Source: Bacteroidia bacterium
GTDB taxonomy: Bacteria; Bacteroidota; Bacteroidia; Chitinophagales; UBA2359
Assembly (NCBI GenBank): GCA_030427245.1
Contig: JAUHXA010000007.1
Coordinates: forward strand, 1 to 64,000
DNA: 64,000 bases
Reading direction: 5' to 3'
This document shows positions 45,044-53,500 of the stretch, in pieces. A program made the translations under genes and the position numbers. Position 1 is the stretch's first letter, and each line of letters starts with the position of its first letter. The notes beneath the pieces were generated by a model that did no database searches, had not been told where the DNA came from, and worked only from the letters and a program-made list of their open reading frames with translations.

Positions 45044-45178
45044 ATACCTAATAACCCTATTAAGAGTTAATTATTGAAGAAGGAAAATACGCCAAAACCC
45101 TTTTTTTATACCCTTATCCTAATAGCAGTTTCAGTTCAGTTTAATAAAAATGCCTCGCAAATTTTGTGGGGCTTTTTT
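45044..45178 (+). ncRNA. Small RNA candidate, copy 4
   Basis: The unit runs from 44971; -7 box at 45032-45039. It differs from copy 3 at only a handful of bases, mostly between the C-rich box and the -7 box, while the transcribed part and terminator are nearly identical. The expected transcript is about 135 bases. The next gene starts 93 bases later. Confidence 0.75.
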
Positions 45179-45270
45179 AGTTAACTCATCCTTTATTCTT
45201 AACATCCCTTACCTTTATAGATACAACTTTGCAACAGCAAAAAAATATCACCATCCTGTAAACTTTTGAT

Positions 45271-45837
45271 ATGGACAATGCCAAAAACCAATTACATGAA
45301 TTTGTAAAAGAACTTGGATATTTTGAAAACTGCATAACTTTTGATAGTACCTGCCTTTCTTTAGAAGAAGGTTTTTATTCGAGAGTAACGTTTTTGGTCA
45401 AAGACGGTCGAGAAATCGTTTCGGAAGGAAAAGGGCAGAAAAAAACGGCTTCTCAGATTGACGCTTCTGCCAATCTATTGACTCTCATCTATGAAGACCA
45501 TTCCGATTTAATCATTGATTGGGAACAGGTCAGGATTGAAGCGCAGGCAGGTGATGGACTCATCAAACTATCTGCTTACTTGAATGATGCACATCCTACG
45601 GCAGCACAAAAATCTTTTTGGCTGCAAGAAATGGAAACAGATAAACACATGGTCGAAATCTTTGACCGACTGCAATCCCAAAACGATGATTCAGTAGCTC
45701 TTTTTGGCAACAATCTCGGTGCCAAAAGAAAGGCGACTTGGATTGAAGCTCTTATCGCCCGAAAATTCAGTCATGCTATTATTTCTCCTTCGGCTCAAAA
45801 GGCTTTTGGAGAGTTGATTTTGTTTTTGGAGCAGTGA
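45271..45837 (+). CDS. dsRNA-binding domain protein with a possible RNase III-like C-terminal domain
   Basis: The protein has 188 residues, cytoplasmic. Residues 1-75 fit the double-stranded RNA-binding fold: KNQLHEFVKELGYFE, a central sheet RVTFLVKDGREIVSEGKG, and the signature KGQKKTASQIDASANLL. Residues 90-188 look like an RNase III fold: GDGLIKLSAYL resembles the GDAVLEL signature and KATWIEALIARKF the DVFEALIG region. However, the first acidic residues are not aligned and the second Asp is Thr, so catalysis is doubtful. The domain order is the reverse of RNase III. Its closeness to the small-RNA units is suggestive only. Confidence 0.55.
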   Translation: MDNAKNQLHEFVKELGYFENCITFDSTCLSLEEGFYSRVTFLVKDGREIVSEGKGQKKTASQIDASANLLTLIYEDHSDLIIDWEQVRIEAQAGDGLIKLSAYLNDAHPTAAQKSFWLQEMETDKHMVEIFDRLQSQNDDSVALFGNNLGAKRKATWIEALIARKFSHAIISPSAQKAFGELILFLEQ

Positions 45838-45842
45838 TTTTT

Positions 45843-45895
45843 ATTATTTTGGTTCGGAATCTCCGCATATTTACCACATTCCGAACCAAAATAAT
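45843..45895. repeat. 18-bp hairpin element of the Arch_ATPase type
   Basis: ATTATTTTGGTTCGGAAT (45843-45860) pairs perfectly with 45878-45895. Internally it reads like the two hairpins before the intact ATPase gene (59398-59496): each has CGGAA at the left, TTTACC in the loop and TTCCG at the right. Relative to the adjoining coding remnant it has the same orientation as in the intact copy. Confidence 0.7.
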
Positions 45896-45898
45896 TCA

Positions 45899-46012
45899 AT
45901 ACCGCAAAAACAAGTACAATTGGTGCTTATTACTACTTTTGGATTGAAACACAATAAGCATAGTTTGGGCTTGGTGAATGTGGATTTGGGGATGGAGGTG
46001 TTTTTTGGTTGA
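45899..46012 (+). pseudogene. C-terminal remnant of an Arch_ATPase/DUF234 gene
   Basis: In frame to TGA 46010-46012 the codons read KQVQLVLITTFGLKHNKHSLGL, which matches KQIFLTLITTFGLVANQHSIGL at the very end of the ATPase at 57965-59389. The preceding about 1.3 kb of the gene is missing, and the hairpin element lies directly before it. It is a deletion derivative that keeps both ends. Confidence 0.75.
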
Positions 46013-46022
46013 GTGTCTGAAT

Positions 46023-46433
46023 TTATTTTGTACAAGCATTTACCTCTAAATCATTCCCCCACTTTTCCCTAACTTCTTCAAAAACCTCTCTCAACTCCAC
46101 TGCAATTTCAGCAGGCGGATAACCTGACAAACCAAAAGCAATCATGCGTTCTGCCTCTCTGTAATCACTTGGTTTGGGCTTGGGAAGGTTCAACAACAAA
46201 CAAGCAGCACTGCGAAACAAGACTGAACGACTCGGCTCGGTTTCATAGCTGTTTATCAATAACATAGCTGCCGCTTTTTCATACTCAAAAGCTGCTTTGT
46301 ATTTCGTTTGAGCCGTTTCCAAATCTTCCTTTTTCTTGGCGTAAAAGGCTTCGTCTGCTAAATGCATCGCTTTGTTGTGAAGCTCGTCAATGGGGTTTAT
46401 AGTGCTTGTTTTTGGAGGTTCTGCTGCTATCAT
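46023..46433 (-). CDS. Small helical protein downstream of the NACHT gene
   Basis: The protein has 136 residues, all helical. The first helix pair (LHNKAMHLADEAFYAKKKED, QTKYKAAFEYEKAAAMLL) looks TPR-like, then SRSVLFRSAACLLLNL and YREAERMIAFGLSGYPPAEI. I have seen this pattern in small proteins of cyanobacteria and other groups, without a firm name. It follows the NACHT gene on the same strand after 66 bases, so a joint transcript is likely. An adaptor or inhibitor role in the defence locus is inference. Confidence 0.6.
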   Translation of the reverse strand: MIAAEPPKTSTINPIDELHNKAMHLADEAFYAKKKEDLETAQTKYKAAFEYEKAAAMLLINSYETEPSRSVLFRSAACLLLNLPKPKPSDYREAERMIAFGLSGYPPAEIAVELREVFEEVREKWGNDLEVNACTK

Positions 46434-46499
46434 CGTTTTTTAGAATGGGTAGAAAATGTTTACTATATTCGTATCTCACACACATTATTTTTGGAACTG

Positions 46500-49400
46500 T
46501 TATTCAAACCATTTTTCATTCTTTACAATTTCTCCAACAGCTTTCACGTTTTTATTCGCATGAATTCTGCATGTTCTTTCAGCCATTGATGCTATTATCT
46601 TAGGGTATTTTTTAGGCTCTTGCATGATTTTTTTTGCTATATTTATAGGTATTTTAACTGGTTGTAGACGATAAAGATAATGATTGTGATTATGAATCTT
46701 TATTCTTTTGTGTCTATAAAATTCTTCATTTGTGTTGAGGTAGCTATATAGCTTTTTTAACTCCCTTAATATGTTTTCGTTATTGGTATTTTTTAAATAT
46801 TTTTTTATCAAATGCTGAAAGCTTATCTCTGTTATATATACAGGATTATTACTTAAAACATTAGTATTCTTATATATTATAGAGTATCTCGAATCTTCAC
46901 TAAACCTATAACTAATACATAATAGTAATTTGTCAGAAAAGTTATTTAATTCAATTCCTTTCTCCATCTCTACCTGTTGTTTTTGCCTAAATTTTGAAAC
47001 TTTACATACTTTTTTTAAGCTTTCAATTAAATTCAAATATTCATCTTCTTCTAATTTATATACTATTTTATTTAAATCGTCAAATAAGGAAATTATTGTC
47101 CTAGGGGTAGCCCAAGCAAAAAATACTGATAGACAAAATTTAAGATTTTTTGCTTTTTTTATTATTCGTTTCCAATACTTAGTATTACCCGATTTCATTC
47201 TAGCACATCTAACTCGTTTGCATAAAGATATGGTTGAATCTTCTAAATTTTGAAAATCTTCATACTTTGCACTTCTCGCCTTTATTCCCGCTGCTATAAT
47301 CGAAACTAAAACAACACTCCAAGCATCTTTAAAATAGACTATAGAGTTTTCTACTAGAATATCCCATGGTTCTATACTATTTATCCAATTTGATAACTCA
47401 ATTTCAAGTCCATTTTTAATTGACTGATAAAAATTCCTTATGTTTTTATCTATTGAATCTTGTATAGGGAATTCCATAAATTTGTATGCATGGTTTTTTG
47501 CTCTATATAAGCTCCTATTGCCATCAATTACATCCAAGATGAATTCTTTCAGAGAAATGTTTGGCAATCCACTTTCAAAAATACGTGATAATAAAAAAGG
47601 ATTCCAAACAATGCTTAATAATTGTAGGCTACTACGATTTATTTCTTTTAAATTTATTACACTAAGCTTTCCCGATGTTACACCAATCAGTGCTTTTTGT
47701 TTAAGTTCAGAGTCTTTATTAATGACATCTATTTTATTACCATTAATTGCTACTTGAATCTTATTAATTACACTATTTAGATTTCCTTTTTTTATCAATC
47801 TTGTGAGTAATTTATTATCAGCTTTGTATATAACCTCTAGCCAGTAACCGTAAATAAACCATATAGTAAGTTTTTTTCCTTCAATCTGTTCAGCATATTT
47901 CTCCCAAGAAATAAGGTTATTGTATGGATTATTTTTAATAATACTAATCAATTCATGTGCATAGTCACTTAAAGGAAAGGTTTTTAATTGTTCAAAACAT
48001 TCAGACACTAATTCTTTTCTGCCACATTCATTTGGAAGTAATATAGGTTCATCGTTATAATATCTACCACTTTCTTGATTGAGAATACTTCCAATATTTA
48101 CACCATCAACAATAATTTTAACCACATTTTTGAGTAACTTAGGATATTGTGTAAAAACCCAGTCTGATAGTATTTGTGAAGTCAATAAACGAGGATAGTT
48201 TGTGTATTTTAAAAATTCATCTTCTTGTAGCTCTTCTAACTTATAAATTAGCATAGGTAACTCACCTCTATCGAAACACCCTGTAAAAAAACGAACTACA
48301 TTATTCCAATAAAAATTTTTTGCAATTGCTTCAAATCTTTCGGGCTTTGTTCCTTTCTTCTCATATCCCGAGGGAGAATATGGTGATGTATTATAAAGGT
48401 ATCTAGCGCAAAAATATTCACGTAATGGTTGAACTTCAAACTCAAATGTTCCTTGAACTCGTGAGACTAAGGCGCATACTCTTTCTTTCATAACATCAAA
48501 TAGTTTGTCTCCAATATCTGTTTTATGCCCTTCATATTCAAGATAGTCTTTCAACCTATTTTTCAAATCTTCTATTCTAATTCTACCACTATTTTTTAAT
48601 AGTTCTGCCTCGGAATGGAGAATCCATGCGAGGTATTGATGTATATCAATAATAAGTTCTCTATTCTCCCGAATTAAAATATTTTTTTCAGATTCTCTAT
48701 TGAAAAAAAGCTCAATATAACTGTCATATAGTGCTGTACGTTTGTTAGGTAAGGACTCTCCTCTTGTTCTAAGCAAACTTATAAATATTGCAAGTTGCAT
48801 TGGACTTTTAGTTAAATCTTTTAGGTGTGGCATTTCCAATTTTTCGTTGACGAGTTTTTTTATATTTACAGCTTCTCTGCTATCTAATCTGCTTGCTTTT
48901 ATCCACTTATCAACATACTCTCTTATTATAGAGGGCGTAATTTCTCCCAACTCAAAATGTGGATACAAGTCATCTGAAAAACCTACAGAGTCTGAAAATA
49001 CGGCTGGTCTACTAGTTACTAAAACTTGAATGGATTTAGTGTATTCGGATATTCTATTAATACCTTTGTTAATAAATTCAATTACCTCTCCTCTCACTTT
49101 CAAATTTGCAATTTCATCAAAACCATCAAAAACTAGTAAAACTGAACTAACTCTTAGTATAGCTGCAAAATCATTAGAGCTAAATTTATCCATCTTAGAA
49201 TGATAAATAATATGCGCTACAAGAAAAGATTCTAATGAATTTTTCCAAATAGTTTTAAAAAATTTATCATTAAATTCAATTTGATAAGGATTCTTTTTTT
49301 CGACCCAAGAAGCTATGTCTCTTAAATCAATTTTTAATGGCAATCTTATTGAAGATTTTTTCAGATGTTCTGGCAATAATTTTAAATCACTTACTCTATT

Positions 49401-50291
49401 CAATAATTTAGCTCTATGTACTTGGCATACATACTGTGAAATTGTAGATTTCCCCTGCCCTGGTCCAGCTTCCAACAAAACTCTTTCAATATTATTTTGT
49501 ATTCTTGAATCCAATAAAAAAGCAGCTGCCCCTAAATGATTATTGTCTTCAAACAAGTGTCTTTCATATGGATTTAACTCCATATATTTTTTTATCAGAA
49601 AAGTATGTTTTTTATAGTACTTATTTCTTTCGTTAATTTTCTTAATTCTGATTGGTACATCAGTAAACAAATCAAACAATTTATTTTGTAATTCAATTTG
49701 TTTAAATTTTACCTCACTATCAATATCGTATTGGTCTGCCAAATATGCTTTTATTGTATCTTCTCTACGCTCTCTATTTTCATTTAAGTTCTGAAAAAGG
49801 GCTGAATTTAATATATCTTGTCCATTTAGTACTTCTGGAAAAGACCATTTGAAAAGCGGATTACTTTCTAGTTTTCTTGATAAATCATCTCGCCACCAAC
49901 ATAAAGAGGGAATACTCATTTCTTTTTCAAGTATACTATTAACCTTATTAATAGACCCTGAATCTAAATAAGCAGTCCCAGCTACATTGGTCAACAAATA
50001 AAATTTTTTTGCTCCATTAGGAATAAGCCTATTCATTTTAGGAGCTTCCGCTTGTATAATGCCAGTTAACCATTGGTGTACATCTTGTATTTTTTTTGGA
50101 TTACGAACAAATTTTACCTGAAATACAATAAATTCTTTTTTAGTTGTCTGCATAAAATAACCTATCGAATCTCTACCTCCATCTCTCTGTCCTACTGGAA
50201 AAGACTGGAAATCAGGAAATTCATTTGCAATTAAAGAACTACAAAACTCTTGAAATCTCTCAGGACCTAAATTTTCGTAGAGATAATCCAT
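46500..50291 (-). CDS. Defence STAND protein: Mrr-like nuclease domain plus NACHT NTPase
   Basis: The protein has 1263 residues. The N-terminal 1-170 fits a PD-(D/E)XK/Mrr-type endonuclease (FQEFCSSLIANEF, RDGGRDS with Asp, IVFQVKF with the Q-x-K pair). The NACHT domain (about 265-500) has Walker A GPGQGKST, Walker B LLVFDGFDEI and LVTSRP. The long C-terminal half is helical, without obvious LRR or TPR repeats, and probably senses the trigger. This is the plan of antiphage bNACHT/Avs proteins, which cut DNA when a phage product is sensed. Codon third positions are visibly more AT-rich than in gltB, suggesting acquisition from elsewhere. Confidence 0.85.
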   Translation of the reverse strand: MDYLYENLGPERFQEFCSSLIANEFPDFQSFPVGQRDGGRDSIGYFMQTTKKEFIVFQVKFVRNPKKIQDVHQWLTGIIQAEAPKMNRLIPNGAKKFYLLTNVAGTAYLDSGSINKVNSILEKEMSIPSLCWWRDDLSRKLESNPLFKWSFPEVLNGQDILNSALFQNLNENRERREDTIKAYLADQYDIDSEVKFKQIELQNKLFDLFTDVPIRIKKINERNKYYKKHTFLIKKYMELNPYERHLFEDNNHLGAAAFLLDSRIQNNIERVLLEAGPGQGKSTISQYVCQVHRAKLLNRVSDLKLLPEHLKKSSIRLPLKIDLRDIASWVEKKNPYQIEFNDKFFKTIWKNSLESFLVAHIIYHSKMDKFSSNDFAAILRVSSVLLVFDGFDEIANLKVRGEVIEFINKGINRISEYTKSIQVLVTSRPAVFSDSVGFSDDLYPHFELGEITPSIIREYVDKWIKASRLDSREAVNIKKLVNEKLEMPHLKDLTKSPMQLAIFISLLRTRGESLPNKRTALYDSYIELFFNRESEKNILIRENRELIIDIHQYLAWILHSEAELLKNSGRIRIEDLKNRLKDYLEYEGHKTDIGDKLFDVMKERVCALVSRVQGTFEFEVQPLREYFCARYLYNTSPYSPSGYEKKGTKPERFEAIAKNFYWNNVVRFFTGCFDRGELPMLIYKLEELQEDEFLKYTNYPRLLTSQILSDWVFTQYPKLLKNVVKIIVDGVNIGSILNQESGRYYNDEPILLPNECGRKELVSECFEQLKTFPLSDYAHELISIIKNNPYNNLISWEKYAEQIEGKKLTIWFIYGYWLEVIYKADNKLLTRLIKKGNLNSVINKIQVAINGNKIDVINKDSELKQKALIGVTSGKLSVINLKEINRSSLQLLSIVWNPFLLSRIFESGLPNISLKEFILDVIDGNRSLYRAKNHAYKFMEFPIQDSIDKNIRNFYQSIKNGLEIELSNWINSIEPWDILVENSIVYFKDAWSVVLVSIIAAGIKARSAKYEDFQNLEDSTISLCKRVRCARMKSGNTKYWKRIIKKAKNLKFCLSVFFAWATPRTIISLFDDLNKIVYKLEEDEYLNLIESLKKVCKVSKFRQKQQVEMEKGIELNNFSDKLLLCISYRFSEDSRYSIIYKNTNVLSNNPVYITEISFQHLIKKYLKNTNNENILRELKKLYSYLNTNEEFYRHKRIKIHNHNHYLYRLQPVKIPINIAKKIMQEPKKYPKIIASMAERTCRIHANKNVKAVGEIVKNEKWFE

Positions 50292-50433
50292 ATTTACTTT
50301 TTATATGATTTTATGAATAGGTGTTTGTTATGAATCCTATGATAAATAAGTCATAAAACAAAAATACAGCAAAATGTATGAGAATTTAATAAAAACAAAT
50401 ATTATGTTACGATAAATGAGAAATTAGTTTAAC

Positions 50434-50471
50434 AAAAAAGCCCCACAACCCAAAAAAGGTCACAGAGCTTT
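50434..50471 (-). terminator. Terminator of gltB
   Basis: On minus-strand RNA a 14-bp stem (AAAGCUCUGUGACC with GGUUGUGGGGCUUU) forms using several G-U pairs, followed by UUUUUUG. The G-U pairs make it specific for the minus strand. It lies 34 bases past the stop. Confidence 0.75.
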
Positions 50472-50504
50472 CTATTATACTAAGTGCGATTGTTATTTCT
50501 ATCA

Positions 50505-53500
50505 CTAATGAGAATGAACAAAAACCTTTTTCACTCCCTCCTTACGATTTACAGAAAAAGAATTTTCCTCTGTCTCCACTCCAGTCTCCACATTCCCTTC
50601 TTCCTTCTGCTTTTCCAAAGCCTCCCTATACTCCCTCGGCATCACCTTCACAAAATGCGTAGAAGCCACATCCCAATCCTCCAAAATCCCTTTCGCCACC
50701 TCACTACCCGTAAAGTTCGAGTGATTAGAAATCATGGTCTTTAAAAATTGAAGGTCATCTTCATTCATTTCATCAAAATCAGCATCCCCATTGCAGTTCG
50801 CCTCAAACGTACCATTTGGATTGTAAACATAAGCAATACCGCCACTCATACCCGCTGCAAAATTGCGTCCCGTTTCGCCCAAAATCACCACTCTGCCTCC
50901 AGTCATGTACTCACAACCGTGGTCTCCAATGCCCTCTACCACAGTCGTCACACCCGAATTTCGGACACAAAAACGCTCGCCAGCCTTGCCGCTGATATAC
51001 GCCTCACCACCAGTCGCCCCATAAAAAGCCACATTGCCGATAATCATATTTTCCGAAGCCTTCAAAACCGCCTTTTTGTCTGGGTAAATCCTCAATTTCG
51101 CACCCGATAAGCCCTTACCAAAATAATCATTGGCTTCTCCCTCCAATTCAAAAGTAATTCCCTTCGCACTAAAGGCTGCAAAACTTTGACCAGCAGAGCC
51201 CTTGAACTTTAAGTGAATCGTGTCGTCAGGTAGATATTCGCCGCCGTATCTCTTAGCGATTTCATTGGAGAGCATCGTCCCAACCGTTCTATCGGTGTTC
51301 ACCAATTCAAATTCCCCCTTCACCTTTTCGCCCCTTTCCAAAGCAGGTTGGGCGAGTTGCATCAATTTCCAATCTATCACCTCTTCGATTCCATGCTCTT
51401 GCTCGATTTGCTTATACAAGCCCGCTTCTGCGCCCTCTTTTTGGTGGTGCAAAATCGGAGAAAGGTCGAGATATTCAGATTTCCAATTCGGCAGGTTTTC
51501 ACGCACCTTCAATACATCAACTTGACCCACCATTTCATTGATGGTTCTAAAACCCAATTCTGCCATGATTTCACGGAGGTCTTGCGCCAAGAAAGTGAAG
51601 AAGTTAATCAGGTATTCAACTTTGCCATTGAAGCGAGCCCGCAAAGTTTCGTCTTGCGTCGCCACGCCCACAGGGCAAGTATTCAAGTGACATTTTCGCA
51701 TCATGATACAGCCTTCGACCACCAAAGCAGCCGTTGCCACACCCCATTCTTCTGCGCCCAAAAGCGTAGCGACTGCCAAATCTCGACCTGTGCGAATTTG
51801 ACCATCCGTTTGCAGCGTCACCCGACTCCGCAGCTTGTTTTTCACCAAAGTTTGGTGTGCTTCCGACAAACCCAGTTCCCACGGCAAACCCGCATGACGA
51901 ATCGAACTCAAAGGCGAAGCACCCGTTCCGCCATCGTGCCCTGCAATCAAAATCACATCCGCATGAGCCTTTGCCACTCCTGCCGCCACGACTCCAACGC
52001 CCGCTTCCGACACCAATTTGACATTGATTCTTGCCGCACGATTTGCATTTTTCAAGTCAAAAATCAACTGCGCCAAGTCCTCAATCGAGTAGATATCGTG
52101 ATGTGGCGGCGGAGAAATCAAGCCTACGCCCGGCGTAGAATGTCGCACCCGACCAATCCAATCATTGACCTTGTGACCTGGCAATTGTCCACCTTCGCCC
52201 GGTTTTGCGCCCTGCGCCATTTTGATTTGCAGTTCGTCCGCATTGGTCAAATATTCGGTCGTCACTCCAAAACGCCCCGATGCCACTTGTTTGATGGCAG
52301 AACGCATCGAGTCGCCATTTTCCAAGGGCGTATAGCGCCTTGAATCCTCTCCACCTTCACCGCTGTTGCTTTTGCCGCCAATGCGATTCATAGCGATTGC
52401 CAAAGTTGTATGTGCTTCGTAAGAAATGGATCCAAAAGACATTGCACCTGTTGCGAAGCGTTTGAAGATGTTTTCGATGGGTTCGACTTCTTCAATCGGA
52501 ATGGATTTTCGTCCGTCCAAATTGAAGTCCATCAAGCCCCGAAGCGTACAGGCTTTCTTCAATTGGTCATTGATGATTTTGGCGTATTTTTTATAGGCAG
52601 TATAGTTGTTGAGTCGAGTCGAATATTGCAGTAAATGAATGGATTGTGGATTGAAAAGGTGAAATTCGCCCCGCCTTTTCCACTGATACAAACCACCGAC
52701 TTCCAATCTTGGAGAAGGAATTGGTATTTCAGGAAAAGCCAATTGATGACGAATCAAGATTTCTTTGGCTATGCCATCAAAATCCAATCCTCCAATGCGT
52801 GAAATTGTTCCTTTGAAACACTTTTCTATCACTTTGGTAGAAAGCCCCAAAACTTCAAAAATTTGTGCGCCACAATAGGAGTGTAAAGTAGAAATGCCGA
52901 TTTTGGAGAAAATCTTTAAGAGTTCTTTGCCAACCGCTTTGGTATAATTTTCGACCATTTTGGACTCTTCAAAATCTTCTGCCACGAATTTGTATTGCTT
53001 CAAAGTCGGCAATGTCTCCAAGGTCAAATAAGGATTTACCGCACTTGCTCCAAAAGCTATCAAGGTCGCAAAGTGATGGGTTTCACGTACATCGCCAGCT
53101 TCCACTACGATTGAAGCTTTGGAGCGTAGTCCTTTTTTGATGAGGTGATGATGAATCGCACCCGTAGCCAAGAGCGAAGGAATGGGCGCATAGAGTTCGG
53201 TAACAACCCTATCGGAGAGAATCAAAATATTTGCCCCCAATTTAATGGCTTCTTCTGCTTCAATACAAATTCGGTCTATGGCATCCTCCAATCTATCCTT
53301 GCGCTCATCGGCTCGAAAAAAGATGTTGATTTTTCGAGCTTTGAAGTAAGAATGATAGACATAAAGCAACTGCGCCAATTCTTCGTTGGTCAGCACAGGT
53401 TGTGGAATGTGGATTTGACGACAGTGTGCAGGTGTTTCTTCCAATACATTGAGTTGCCTGCCGACCTGTGTATAAAGCGACATCACCGAACGCTCTCTAA

